Shown here one piece after another: positions 51,987 through 61,389 of a stretch of DNA of 64,000 nt (positions within the stretch are counted from its first letter, which is position 1; each line of letters opens with the position of its first letter). The stretch lies in assembly GCA_030426345.1 (NCBI GenBank), contig JAUHYU010000008.1, positions 1-64,000 of the forward strand, in the 5' to 3' direction. The translations under genes and the position numbers were made by a program. A model generated the notes under the pieces. The model searched no databases and was not told the DNA's origin. It saw only the letters and a list, made by a program, of their open reading frames with translations. The DNA is from Bacteroidia bacterium. Lineage in GTDB: Bacteria > Bacteroidota > Bacteroidia > Cytophagales > Cyclobacteriaceae.

Positions 51987-53204
51987 ATGATTGTTTCATT
52001 AGCATGGAGAAACGTCTGGCGCAGCAAACTAAGGAGTGCAGTAATTATTCTGGCGACTATCCTTGGGATTTGTGCAGGTATTTTTTCAGCCGCTTTTTAT
52101 AAGGGGATGACGGATAGCAGAATCGAAAAAGCTATCATGAATGAATTGTCCCATGTCCAAATACATAATCCTGAGTTTATAAATTCCAATGAAATCCATG
52201 ATTATATTTCCAACGCAGATGAGCTTAAAAGAAAAATAAGCCTCTTGCCGAGTGTGGCTGGCGTAAGCAATAGATATGTCATTTATTCCATGGTTTCGTC
52301 TGCAGAGACGGGTGCCGGTGTGAAAATCCTAGGCATAGATCCTGAAGCCGAAAAGCAAACTACGAGATTATACACCCAACTGTTAGAAGGGGACTATTTT
52401 AAAGAAAAGCGCAAAAATCAAGTATTGATAGGCCATAAACTGGCTGATAAATTGAAAGTTAAACTGAACTCAAAAGTGGTCATCACACTGCTGGATGTGG
52501 ACAATAATATTACCTATGGCGCATTTCGAGTAGTCGGAATATATAAAACTGCCAATAGTGGATTTGATGAATCAAATATATTTGTACGGAAAAGTGACTT
52601 GTCCAAGCTGATCAACCTACCACCTGATGTCTGTCATGAGATCGCAGTCCTAGCCCAAAAAAATGATGAAGTTGAAGGTATTAAATCAAAAATAGAAGAG
52701 ATTGTACCCAACCTAAAGGTAATGAGCTGGTTGGAGCTGAGCCCTGAAGTGAGGTATATGGCCGAGGCCATGGACTTGATGATGTATATTTTTATCGGGA
52801 TTATCCTGTTGGCATTGCTTTTTGGGATTGTCAATACCATGCTTATGGTGGTGCTGGAGCGGACCAAAGAAATCGGGATGCTCATGGCAGTTGGCATGAA
52901 CAAACAAAAAATATTCCTGATGATCCTGTTGGAAACTGTGTTCTTGTCGCTCACCGGCGGAGTGATCGGCGTTGCTCTTGGAGCCTTGATTTCCAAACAT
53001 TTTGAAACCACTCCAATTGATTTGTCCTCGTGGATGGAAGGGTTGTCCGGTATGGGTTTTGACACCTTAATCTATACTTCCGTAGAATGGCCGATATTGA
53101 TCAATGTAACAATTATGGTATTGATCACCGGCGTTATTTCCGCTTTATACCCTGCTTACAAGGCATTGCAGAATGACCCATCAGAAGCACTTAGAACAGA
53201 ATAA
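51987..53204 (+). CDS. ABC transporter permease, FtsX/LolC-type
   Basis: A 405-residue permease with the same topology as its upstream neighbour: N-terminal helix (AVIILATILGICAGIFSAAF), a periplasmic domain, and three C-terminal helices. The coupling-loop motif ERTKEIGMLMAVGMNK is present. Similarity to the upstream permease is recognisable but moderate, so this is an old pair rather than a fresh duplication. The ATPase gene starts 21 bases after its stop. Confidence 0.87.
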   Translation: MIVSLAWRNVWRSKLRSAVIILATILGICAGIFSAAFYKGMTDSRIEKAIMNELSHVQIHNPEFINSNEIHDYISNADELKRKISLLPSVAGVSNRYVIYSMVSSAETGAGVKILGIDPEAEKQTTRLYTQLLEGDYFKEKRKNQVLIGHKLADKLKVKLNSKVVITLLDVDNNITYGAFRVVGIYKTANSGFDESNIFVRKSDLSKLINLPPDVCHEIAVLAQKNDEVEGIKSKIEEIVPNLKVMSWLELSPEVRYMAEAMDLMMYIFIGIILLALLFGIVNTMLMVVLERTKEIGMLMAVGMNKQKIFLMILLETVFLSLTGGVIGVALGALISKHFETTPIDLSSWMEGLSGMGFDTLIYTSVEWPILINVTIMVLITGVISALYPAYKALQNDPSEALRTE

Positions 53205-53225
53205 TTACAGAAAAACAATAGTAAT

Positions 53226-53909
53226 ATGAGCATTATAAAAGTAAATAAACTATCAAAAATATATGACGGTGCGGAAATTCCTGTTAGGGCTGTCGATGGA
53301 GTTGACTTGGCTTTTGAGCAGGGAGAATTCACTGCAGTCGTTGGGCCATCGGGATCTGGGAAAACCACCTTTCTAAATGCCGTTGGTGGATTGGACCGCC
53401 CTACATCTGGCGAAGTAATTATCGATGATGTGGACATTTGGCAATTGTCAGGCCGCAAGCTTATCGATTTTCGCCTGCACAATATCGGTTTTGTTTTTCA
53501 GGCGTACAACCTAATTCCAGTAATGACGGCCAAGGAAAATGTTGAGTTTATCATGGAGCTACAGGGAAGATCGAAGGAAGAACGGTTTGATCGCACCAAG
53601 TCGCTTCTTGAAGCAGTTGGTCTTGGCGAGCGGTTGAATAGCCGGCCAAATAAATTGTCCGGAGGACAGCAGCAGCGTGTTGCTGTGGCGCGGGCATTGG
53701 CATCGAAGCCCAAGTTTATCCTTGCAGATGAACCTACAGCCAATCTGGATTCCAAATCAACAGAGACCCTTCTGGATATTATGGAGACGCTGAACAAGGA
53801 AGAGAATATCACTTTTATATTTTCTACCCATGATGCCCGCGTCATGAAAAAAGCCAGAAGGATCGTGACCATGGAAGATGGGAAGATATTGAGCGATGAA
53901 AGAAAGTAG
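53226..53909 (+). CDS. ABC transporter ATP-binding protein, LolD/MacB-type
   Basis: A 227-residue nucleotide-binding subunit. Walker A is GPSGSGKT at residues 40-47, the signature [15 protein letters not shown], Walker B FILADEP, and the switch histidine in FSTHD. The size and sequence are those of the LolD/FtsE/MacB family, which powers extraction of lipoproteins or other substrates from the inner membrane without transmembrane passage. With the two permeases and LolA-like protein it makes a complete envelope-trafficking set. Confidence 0.92.
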   Translation: MSIIKVNKLSKIYDGAEIPVRAVDGVDLAFEQGEFTAVVGPSGSGKTTFLNAVGGLDRPTSGEVIIDDVDIWQLSGRKLIDFRLHNIGFVFQAYNLIPVMTAKENVEFIMELQGRSKEERFDRTKSLLEAVGLGERLNSRPNKLSGGQQQRVAVARALASKPKFILADEPTANLDSKSTETLLDIMETLNKEENITFIFSTHDARVMKKARRIVTMEDGKILSDERK

Positions 53910-53924
53910 TGAGCAATATCCCAT

Positions 53925-55154
53925 TTGAGAAATCAATGTAGGAAATCAAGGAAGCTCAGGCTTTTTGATTCATGGAAAAAACATGCTTTTTTCATAGCTA
54001 TCTTTATCATGACGTTTGAGACAATGGTATCAGCGCAAGACAAGGAAAGCAATTTTGCTTTTAAGGGATACCTCAAGTACCTGACAACCGTAAATTTTCA
54101 AGATGTGAATGAAGATTGGATCACGGACAATCTGATCCACAACCGCCTTGAATTAAAATATTACCCAAGTGATAAATGGACTTTTGACCTTGAAATGCGC
54201 AATCGGCTGTTCTATGGTGAGCAGGTAAAACTCTATAACCAGATTGACAGCTTACCGAGCTATGGGGATTTTGTAGGTACGGATCATGGGTTTTTTAACC
54301 TTTCCCACAATTGGGCAGAGGGGTCTTCTTATGTTTTGAATACGACCATTGATCGTTTTTTTGTTGATTATTCTTCAGGCAACTGGCTGGTGCGGGCAGG
54401 GAGGCATCGGATCAATTGGGGTCAGAATTTGGTATGGAATCCGAATGATGTTTTCAATGCTTATTCTTATTTTGATTTTGACTATGAAGAACGACCCGGC
54501 ACTGATGCTGTTCGAGTTCAATACTATACCGGATCTACATCGGCAGCAGAATTTGTGTACCAACTCGGTGACGATATCGATGATATGTCATTTATGGGAT
54601 TGTATAAGTTTAGCAAATGGAATTATGACATACAGTTCTTGGCGGGTCAGGTAAAGCGGGACTTGGTGGTTGGAACGGGATGGTCAGGAGATATAAAAGG
54701 GGGAGGATTTCGTGGTGAATTCACCTATTTCCATGACAAAGACAGCCTGAGCGATCCCGTAGGACAATTGATTGCTTCCATCTCGGGGGATTACACATTT
54801 CCAAATAGCCTATATCTCCATACTTCCGTGATCTATAACAGCAAAGGATCAACTGGGAAAGCTGGTATGATCAATCCAAATGTCGTAACCCAAACCTCTG
54901 CCAAATATCTTACACTTTCACGATTTGATATGTTTGGACAAGTGTCATATCAGATTTCACCGCTGTGGAGGGCTGACTTTTCTACCATTATCAATCCTTA
55001 TGATGGATCCTATTTCGTAAGCCCATCGGCCATTTATTCGCTAACTGACAATATGGAGCTATTGTTCCTCGCTCAAATATACGGTGGCGACGCAGGGACA
55101 GAATTTGGAGGAATTGGCAAGCTTTTTAATTTTCGGTATAAATGGGCTTTTTGA
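53925..55154 (+). CDS. Outer-membrane beta-barrel protein linked to the LolCDE-like genes
   Basis: A 409-residue exported protein. It begins at TTG 53925; a positively charged region precedes a hydrophobic segment ending in MVSAQD. The mature chain is beta-strand rich with aromatic girdles ([20 protein letters not shown] at the C-terminus), typical of a porin-like barrel. It follows the ATPase by 15 bases and completes the route from inner membrane to outer membrane. I do not recognise a named family; DUF1302-like proteins accompany similar exporters elsewhere. Confidence 0.78.
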   Translation: MRNQCRKSRKLRLFDSWKKHAFFIAIFIMTFETMVSAQDKESNFAFKGYLKYLTTVNFQDVNEDWITDNLIHNRLELKYYPSDKWTFDLEMRNRLFYGEQVKLYNQIDSLPSYGDFVGTDHGFFNLSHNWAEGSSYVLNTTIDRFFVDYSSGNWLVRAGRHRINWGQNLVWNPNDVFNAYSYFDFDYEERPGTDAVRVQYYTGSTSAAEFVYQLGDDIDDMSFMGLYKFSKWNYDIQFLAGQVKRDLVVGTGWSGDIKGGGFRGEFTYFHDKDSLSDPVGQLIASISGDYTFPNSLYLHTSVIYNSKGSTGKAGMINPNVVTQTSAKYLTLSRFDMFGQVSYQISPLWRADFSTIINPYDGSYFVSPSAIYSLTDNMELLFLAQIYGGDAGTEFGGIGKLFNFRYKWAF

Positions 55155-55228
55155 TATTAGCAAGTTGCTTGAGTAATAATTCTACCATTGCAGGTATGGA
55201 AAGCAAGCTACAGATTCCCAACTTTGAT

Positions 55229-55648
55229 TCATGGCTCTATCATTCGACCATTGTAGTGAGTTCTGAGGTAATGGTATAGATCAGAAATATTCACGCGATC
55301 AGCATGGTCTATTAGTGTTAAACTATTGTTTTGAAAGTTAATTCTGATTTTTCTAAAACTTACTCTGTAGTAATTGGATTCCTCTTTCCAAGAAGTTATT
55401 TCATCAAGGTCGTAGGTTTTAGATGACAGAAATTTTGATACTTGTAAAATGTTCTTATTCCGTCTAATCTTGGAATAAACTTGAATGTTCTTTATTACTA
55501 AATAGCCGCAAAAAGTTAGGCCAAGTATCAAAAATAGCTTCCATGTTTTGTGCGATTCAATTTCCCACAAGAAGTACGACATAAATGTCCATCCTAAAAA
55601 AAATAAAATAGACCAAGATAAAATGATATAATATTTCATCAAGCGCAA
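55229..55648 (-). CDS. Small membrane protein with two predicted helices
   Basis: A 139-residue protein with two hydrophobic segments (about residues 6-28 and 36-55) and a soluble C-terminal part (YDLDEITSWKEESNYYRVSFR, NISDLYHYLR) that resembles a small PH-like or bacterial PH-type domain. The start may be the second ATG (55639). Function unknown. It converges on the barrel gene and lies downstream of the large dehydrogenase-like gene, with 27 bases in between. Confidence 0.65.
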   Translation of the reverse strand: MRLMKYYIILSWSILFFLGWTFMSYFLWEIESHKTWKLFLILGLTFCGYLVIKNIQVYSKIRRNKNILQVSKFLSSKTYDLDEITSWKEESNYYRVSFRKIRINFQNNSLTLIDHADRVNISDLYHYLRTHYNGRMIEP

Positions 55649-55675
55649 TTTAGCCTAACACCTAGCAAATCTCCA

Positions 55676-58600
55676 TTACTCCTCCTTAAGCGTGCCGAGA
55701 TAGGCGACTAAATCCAATAGTTCCTTTTCTTGCATCACTTGATCAAGTCCTTCTGTCATCAGTGATTTATCCATGGCTTCAATTTTATTTACGTCCTTGA
55801 GGGCAACTTCTTTTACCGTATTTCCCATCAATTTTATCGATATATTATCTTCTGTTTTGTTCAATACAAAACCAATGAGTTCAGAGCCATCTTTCATGCT
55901 GATTTTATATCCTTCATATCCAAAGTTGATTCCTGCACTTGGATAGATAATCGACGAATACAAGGACTGTTTTGATAGCTTGTTGCCTATGTCTGACAGG
56001 CCAGGGCCAAAGTCTATTCCCTCACCTTCAAGCTGATGACAGGAAATACAATACATGGAAAATACCTTTTTGCCTGCTGTCTCATCTCCGGTTTTTTCTA
56101 CCAGCGCATTTAAATCATGTTTTGCCCCATTTGTTTGATCTAAATATGTTGGAGCATTGGTCCTGATTTCCTCGTTGTTGCTGTTCATTAATTTCAACAC
56201 AGCGGTTGTTTTATGGATTTCAGGCATATTTCCGTCCTTTAGCAAGGCGTATAGCCTTTTTTGTCCGTTTCCAGTATTTCCAAGGGCTTCGACAATTTTT
56301 CGCGTGATTGGATAACTCAACTTATTTTCCGTAAGGTTTTTCTCAAGAAAATCCACGGCCTCATTGTCCGAAATACCGCTCATCATCCCGATCACATCCA
56401 TTTTAGTGGCTTCATCAATATTGGATTCGAGATAGGTACTCAATACTTTTCCACCACCAATGTCGAATAAAAGGCTTGTTGCTTCCTTTCTAATATCCAA
56501 ATCATCATTCCCCGAAATCATCCTTATCAGAGCTTCATTTTGATCTTTCAATTGTAGCTGTTTCACCACCATCAACCATTCAGGAGTTCCTTCGATCCCA
56601 GGCAAAACCTTTTTGACTTTTTGAATATTAACCTTAGAACCATTAATGAAATCTACACTCATTTGACCAATGGCCAGTGCCTGTATTTTTTGGCGATAGG
56701 GATGATCTACATTAAGTAGGGCCAGAAGCATTTCATTTTTATGTGGATTGTTTTTGAAATGAAAAGCCCTGAAATAGGAGGGGAGCTTGCTCTCGTCAAC
56801 ATCTTTGTTCTTGATCATTTCAATGAGCAGTGGAACGGTGGCAGCAGCAGTTGTTTCCCAAATGATTTCCTTGACGGCAGTGTTTTTCCAATTATCCCTG
56901 ACCCTGGATTTCCAAGCATCAAAATATAGATCAGCGTGTTCTTCTGCGCCTATCCCTAAAGCCTCCAAATACCATCGATCCCCAGCTGGATATTCACTGG
57001 CGACCGTAGCCCATAATTGAGCGGCTTCTTCTGTTCCAATATATTTTAGTGCTATGGCAACTTCCCTTCTTATCTGTGCTGATTTGTCGTTTACGACCTT
57101 TTCGAGGTATTGAGTTAATTTATCTTTTGCCAAATACCTCGCCATTCTGATACCTTGCATCCTGATTTTTGCATCGCTATCAGCAAGTGCCATATTGATG
57201 TATTCATGGGTTTTAGATGGTATTTTGACGCCAACCCACAGTGCGCGGGCTTTAGCAATCCCACCTTTTTCGATCAGGTTATTTAACAATGGTATAGCTT
57301 CATCTCCCATGCTGTGCAGCTTTTGCCAAGACTGATAAAAAACGTCCATGTTATCTGACAAAAGTCCATTAGCTGCCCCTTCGCCAGATGTAAAATCAAA
57401 TTTTGGAATTTTATACTTTTCTGATGTTGAAAGATGATATACCCTGCCTCTGGCTATGTCTTCGGCTCTGTGGCCACCCACACCGCCATCATACCAATCG
57501 GAGATAAAAAGCGAACCATCCGGAGCCACCGTGACATCATCCGGCCTAAACCAATCATCTTTGCTCGTGATGATGTTTTCTATCTTGGCTTTGTATCCGG
57601 CACCATCATCACTCACGATGTAGGAGCGAACCACATTGTGGCCTGGTTCACAGTGGATCAATTGATTTCTATACATTTCCGGCAACATATCCCCTTCATA
57701 AACAATCATGCCACAGGGCGATCCTGAACCTGTTTGTAAGAGGTTTGGGACTGTCCCCGGATCATTCAAATGCCAATGTCTCAACGGGATTTCCTCGTTC
57801 CACCCGGGCCGTCTTTCGCGCCAATTACCTCCGGTTAGTTTGTCCCGATAACCATAATTCCCATATTCCATCAAGAAATTAATTCTCACACCTCGGTTGC
57901 CATCATCATCATTGTCAGATTGCCACAATCCGCCATAGGAATCCAACGCCAACTCATAGGGGTTTCGAAAGTTATTTCCCAACACTTCAAGGTTAGACCC
58001 GTCCGGTTCACATCGAAAGGCCATACCTTCCCGGTAAGGATTTCCGGAGGCATTTACTTCAATTCCATGGATATCCAAAACAGGGTCACCATCTTTGTTT
58101 CTTAACTGCTCTCCAACATTTCCATAGTTGAAATAGAGCCTTCCATCTGGCCCAAAAACCACCGCATGAACACCATGATCATGCTCAGCACCGTCCATCC
58201 CCGTAAACAATTTCACTTTCGAATCAGGAATATCATCGCCATCATCATCTGTGAAAATAAAGATATTTGGGCTGATAGAAACGATTACTTTATTCCCCAA
58301 AACCACAATTCCGAGTGCAGAATTGACATCCTCACCTTGGTAAAAAACCTTTGATTTGTCTGCAACGCCATCACCATTGGTATCTTCTAATATCATTATC
58401 CGATCTCCTTTTTCATCATAAGGGTTATTGGGGTTGGCAAACAATCGGTAATTTCTCCCTTCACAAATCCAAACCCTGCCTCTGGCATCGACAGCCATGT
58501 TTGTGGGATTCATGATCATGGGTTCTGAGGCAAATAGATTTAACTTTAAGCCCGAAGCAACAGTCATGGAAGCCATGGCATTTTCGGGCAATCTCTTGTC

Positions 58601-58714
58601 CTGCTCAGAAAGTGAGTCAAAATCTATTTCTGGAGCTTGTTGGGTACAGGAAAAAAACATGGCAAAGGAAAGAAGTAGGAATGCAATTTTCGAAAAGTAG
58701 TGACTTGAAAACAT
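55676..58714 (-). CDS. Large lipoprotein: sugar-dehydrogenase-like propeller, HEAT repeats and cytochrome c
   Basis: A 1012-residue exported protein of the PVC-type heme-binding/membrane-bound dehydrogenase group. The lipobox FFSC puts the lipidated cysteine near residue 23. Residues about 50-420 form a glucose/sorbosone-dehydrogenase-like propeller (DGRLYFNYGN, NPYELALDSYGGLWQSDNDDDGNRG, GSLFISDWYDGGVGGHRAED). HEAT-like helices cover about 470-830. A C-terminal cytochrome c has CISCH at 889-893 and the usual PSAGINFGYEGY and ELLDLVAYLGTLKEE tail. It probably oxidises a sugar or alcohol and passes electrons to its own heme. The Tat-exported isomerase gene lies upstream on the same strand, with one small gene between. 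Confidence 0.85.
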   Translation of the reverse strand: MFSSHYFSKIAFLLLSFAMFFSCTQQAPEIDFDSLSEQDKRLPENAMASMTVASGLKLNLFASEPMIMNPTNMAVDARGRVWICEGRNYRLFANPNNPYDEKGDRIMILEDTNGDGVADKSKVFYQGEDVNSALGIVVLGNKVIVSISPNIFIFTDDDGDDIPDSKVKLFTGMDGAEHDHGVHAVVFGPDGRLYFNYGNVGEQLRNKDGDPVLDIHGIEVNASGNPYREGMAFRCEPDGSNLEVLGNNFRNPYELALDSYGGLWQSDNDDDGNRGVRINFLMEYGNYGYRDKLTGGNWRERRPGWNEEIPLRHWHLNDPGTVPNLLQTGSGSPCGMIVYEGDMLPEMYRNQLIHCEPGHNVVRSYIVSDDGAGYKAKIENIITSKDDWFRPDDVTVAPDGSLFISDWYDGGVGGHRAEDIARGRVYHLSTSEKYKIPKFDFTSGEGAANGLLSDNMDVFYQSWQKLHSMGDEAIPLLNNLIEKGGIAKARALWVGVKIPSKTHEYINMALADSDAKIRMQGIRMARYLAKDKLTQYLEKVVNDKSAQIRREVAIALKYIGTEEAAQLWATVASEYPAGDRWYLEALGIGAEEHADLYFDAWKSRVRDNWKNTAVKEIIWETTAAATVPLLIEMIKNKDVDESKLPSYFRAFHFKNNPHKNEMLLALLNVDHPYRQKIQALAIGQMSVDFINGSKVNIQKVKKVLPGIEGTPEWLMVVKQLQLKDQNEALIRMISGNDDLDIRKEATSLLFDIGGGKVLSTYLESNIDEATKMDVIGMMSGISDNEAVDFLEKNLTENKLSYPITRKIVEALGNTGNGQKRLYALLKDGNMPEIHKTTAVLKLMNSNNEEIRTNAPTYLDQTNGAKHDLNALVEKTGDETAGKKVFSMYCISCHQLEGEGIDFGPGLSDIGNKLSKQSLYSSIIYPSAGINFGYEGYKISMKDGSELIGFVLNKTEDNISIKLMGNTVKEVALKDVNKIEAMDKSLMTEGLDQVMQEKELLDLVAYLGTLKEE

Positions 58715-58796
58715 AAAGATTTGTGCGTTTAGATTTATAGGTAATCGCTAATATAATATAGAAATATTTAATTACGCATGTTTCGGCATTACGGAA

Positions 58797-59189
58797 TCAT
58801 GGCTTCTCGGGATCCACCAAAATGGGTAATTCCTTCCAACCCTCAAGTGGAGCGGATTTTATCGAATCGGGAACTGGTTTGTCTAACATTAACAATCCCC
58901 ATGCTGGATAACCTTCGGGAATGCTAACAAAATACCTTTTACCAATTTGATAACTATACTTACCTCTTCCATTCCGTTCAATATATTCCTTTCCTTTAAA
59001 CGAATATTTAAATACAACAATAACTCCTCCTCTAACTGGAGCCTCAGAATCAATACAAGTGCCGATTGTAAAGATTTGGGGTTTGCTGTCAAAAAAATAT
59101 TTCTGTGATAATCCAATTGTTATAATGACCGCCACCAAGCGAAATAGCTTCCAGTTTTCCTTCCATGCTTTCTTAAGGATACTTTTCAT
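58797..59189 (-). CDS. Single-span membrane protein of unknown function
   Basis: A 130-residue protein with one N-terminal transmembrane helix (LFRLVAVIITIGLSQKYFF) and an extracytoplasmic domain containing GTCIDSEAPVRGGVIVVF, KGKEYIERNG and GKRYFVSIPEGYPAWGLLML, then PVPDSIKSAPLEGW. Similar small proteins occur as paralogues in Bacteroidota but have no known role. It lies between two genes of a probable sugar-oxidation group on the minus strand, separated from the upstream gene by a terminator. Confidence 0.68.
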   Translation of the reverse strand: MKSILKKAWKENWKLFRLVAVIITIGLSQKYFFDSKPQIFTIGTCIDSEAPVRGGVIVVFKYSFKGKEYIERNGRGKYSYQIGKRYFVSIPEGYPAWGLLMLDKPVPDSIKSAPLEGWKELPILVDPEKP

Positions 59190-59262
59190 TTTTTGGCAGA
59201 CAAAGGTTTCGTGAATATTGGTATCATATCCTCACCGATGCAAGTCTAAGAATTGTATAGTG

Positions 59263-59298
59263 AAAAGCCTTAAAAATCCATGGATTTTTGAGGCTTTT
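59263..59298 (-). terminator. Palindromic terminator with ATCCATGGAT centre
   Basis: AAAAGCCT (59263-59270) and AGGCTTTT (59291-59298) flank a second arm of A5TCCATGGAT5 type. The only unpaired position is 59271/59290. It lies 54 bases after the stop of the Tat-exported isomerase and can act on either strand. Confidence 0.82.
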
Positions 59299-59351
59299 AG
59301 AAGCAATTTCGAAGCTTGTTTCCACAAGGGCGTTCATGGAATTTGATGGCT

Positions 59352-60293
59352 TTATATTACAGATTTTAAATATTTAAGATCTGTGGCCATGGCTTGTATC
59401 ACTTGATCGCGAGGTATGGTAATTTCTGTTTTGCCATGATTGGCACCGCCAAGGGGATATTCTAAATGAAGGGAAATTGGCGTGACAACATTCAGTTCAT
59501 CCAACAATTCAAAATAGGATCTGAAATCAACCGCCCCCTGGCCAAGTGGCACATTGGCAATGTCCCAACCTTTATCCGTTTTCACATATTCAAAATCCTT
59601 AATATCAATAGAATGGATATATGGAGCCAAAAGCCTCAATCCGATCGACCATGACTTCAACCCCTCTACCATGGCATGTCGCACATCAAATTGCGCCCCA
59701 ATATCTTTGGGTTTGGCATTGTTTAGGATTTCATAGGTATCCCATACCGATGCTCCTACATTTATTCCCGCATGGTTTTGATAGTCACCGATGATGCCGT
59801 ATTTGGCATTAAGCTCACCAATTTTTTGCATCTCAACCCCAATAAGCCTGAGATTTTCTGGAACGGAAATATCAAAATCATATTTAAAATCTCCCAGTCG
59901 ATATACTTTTACTCCCAAGCTGGCTGCCGTTTTGATGATCTTTTCTGTATTGGGGTCGTCAGCACTTTTAATGCTGGTCGTTATCATTTCGATTTCTACT
60001 CCATGCTTATTGCAGGCTTTGATGGCTTTGGGCAAATCCCTTTCTACATTTTCCGGAGTCACATGTCCCTTTGGCCTCACAGTCAGGTCAAGCCCGTCAA
60101 AACCAACATCAGAGGCGATTTTGGCCATTTCGTCATAACCAACCCACTGAAGATGCTTGGAAAAGAGATTGATCTTTCTACTCCCACTTGATTTTTTAGA
60201 ATCTTTAGAAAATACATCAATTGGAAGTTGGCTGAGAGCGGCAATGGATGCCAAACCAATACTTGATTTTTTTAGTGCGTCGCGTCTTTTCAT
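59352..60293 (-). CDS. Tat-exported sugar phosphate isomerase/epimerase-like TIM barrel
   Basis: A 313-residue xylose-isomerase-like TIM-barrel protein. The N-terminus MKRRDALKKSSIGLASIAALSQ is a twin-arginine signal. Barrel segments include GFDGLDLTVRPKGHVTPENV, YQNHAGINVG, AQFDVRHAMVEG, YIHSIDIKDFEY and SLHLEYPLGG. It is a paralogue of the protein at 6411-7253 but with different barrel residues, so a different substrate is likely. Placement upstream of the sugar-dehydrogenase/cytochrome lipoprotein suggests periplasmic sugar oxidation; this is inference. Confidence 0.83.
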   Translation of the reverse strand: MKRRDALKKSSIGLASIAALSQLPIDVFSKDSKKSSGSRKINLFSKHLQWVGYDEMAKIASDVGFDGLDLTVRPKGHVTPENVERDLPKAIKACNKHGVEIEMITTSIKSADDPNTEKIIKTAASLGVKVYRLGDFKYDFDISVPENLRLIGVEMQKIGELNAKYGIIGDYQNHAGINVGASVWDTYEILNNAKPKDIGAQFDVRHAMVEGLKSWSIGLRLLAPYIHSIDIKDFEYVKTDKGWDIANVPLGQGAVDFRSYFELLDELNVVTPISLHLEYPLGGANHGKTEITIPRDQVIQAMATDLKYLKSVI

Positions 60294-60469
60294 ATTGCAG
60301 AAAGTAATTTACACTAAAATGATGATTTTCAACCGTAATAAAAACTTAGCTATTGAATTCGTTTAACATGGTGTACTTCACGCAAGCTTAATAATTTCAC
60401 AATTTTCCGATAAAAACCTGAACATGTATAGAGCCTATCTTCACAGATAAATAATGTTCTTTATTTATC

Positions 60470-61321
60470 ATGAAAAGTAAACAGCGTAAGATTGACCTTG
60501 TAGTGATCTCAGATGTGCATTTGGGCACTTATGGTTGCCGAGCCAAAGAATTGAATAAATATTTGAAGGGAATTCTACCAAAGACTTTGGTGCTCAATGG
60601 CGACATTATCGACATCTGGCAATTTTCTAAACGATACTGGCCCAATTCGCACATGAAAGTTGTTAAGCAAATATTAAATCTTGCTTCGAAGGGGACCAAA
60701 GTGTATTATCTGACTGGCAATCATGACGAAACTTTAAGAAAATTTGAAGGGTTGCAAATAGGAGATATCCACATCAAGAACAAGCTTGAGTTGGATCTAG
60801 ACGGAAAAAAAGCACTATTATTTCATGGCGATGTATTCGATGTGGTGATGCAACACTCCAAGTGGATTGCCAAACTAGGAGCCTTTAGCTACGATGCACT
60901 TATATTGCTCAATGTGGTTGTAAACCAGACGAGCAGATTTTTTGGCCGTGGAAATGTATCGCTGTCCAAAAAAATAAAGGACAATGTGAAATCTGCCGTG
61001 AAATACATTAATAATTTTGAAGATACAGCAGCACAATTGGCCATACAAAAAGGCTTTGATTATGTTGTGTGTGGACATATTCACCATCCAGAAGATAAGT
61101 TTATTTTGGGCGTGGAAGGTGGTAAGATCAGGTATCTTAATTCTGGGGATTGGGTAGAAAACCTAACTGCACTAGAGTACCACAAAAAGAAATGGAAGTG
61201 CTTCCAATTTCAGGAAGAAAGAGCCAAAATAGATCAAGAGGTAGAGGATTTGAATGATTTTACTTTGGTTGATTTTGACAACAAAAAGCTATTTCAAAAA
61301 ATGCTTGCTGATTTTCGATAG
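60470..61321 (+). CDS. LpxH-like metallophosphoesterase
   Basis: A 283-residue cytoplasmic metallophosphoesterase. The motifs SDVHLG (Asp15, His17), NGDIIDIW, GNHDE, FHGDVFD and CGHIHHPED give a complete dinuclear metal site. The DVHLG...GDIIDIW pattern is that of UDP-2,3-diacylglucosamine hydrolases (LpxH) of lipid A synthesis, but this branch in Bacteroidota is longer and its substrate is unproven. A glycosyltransferase gene follows 68 bases downstream, in keeping with envelope glycolipid synthesis. Confidence 0.82.
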   Translation: MKSKQRKIDLVVISDVHLGTYGCRAKELNKYLKGILPKTLVLNGDIIDIWQFSKRYWPNSHMKVVKQILNLASKGTKVYYLTGNHDETLRKFEGLQIGDIHIKNKLELDLDGKKALLFHGDVFDVVMQHSKWIAKLGAFSYDALILLNVVVNQTSRFFGRGNVSLSKKIKDNVKSAVKYINNFEDTAAQLAIQKGFDYVVCGHIHHPEDKFILGVEGGKIRYLNSGDWVENLTALEYHKKKWKCFQFQEERAKIDQEVEDLNDFTLVDFDNKKLFQKMLADFR

Positions 61322-61389
61322 AGAGCTTGAAGCTCAAAATACCTTCAAAAGCTTCTGTTTTCCCATGAGATTATATTTATAAAATAACA

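Larger units (their letters stand above)
1587..59286. repeat. Dispersed AATCCATG / ATCCATGGAT motif family (40 copies)
   Basis: Plus-strand AATCCATG starts at 1587, 2048, 4775, 5500, 6368, 9972, 11405, 11588, 23525, 28168, 29560, 31585, 31900, 33191, 33424, 35830, 36054, 37670, 43751, 44723, 47196, 48482, 52193, 59275. The reverse form CATGGATT starts at 2185, 9838, 11409, 25842, 26072, 29564, 30890, 31589, 33428, 35093, 35301, 35834, 38635, 38646, 49909, 59279. The full palindrome ATCCATGGAT occurs at 11406, 11589, 29561, 31586, 33425, 35831 and 59276. Counted by eye, so one or two may be missed. The entry marks the span of the family, not a continuous element. Confidence 0.8.

Noticed and set aside
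1587-59286. Reading the AATCCATG family as Chi or FtsK-orienting (KOPS) sites
   Set aside because: Those are strand-biased with replication; here the two orientations are 24 to 16 and many copies are palindromic, so a polar signal is unlikely.
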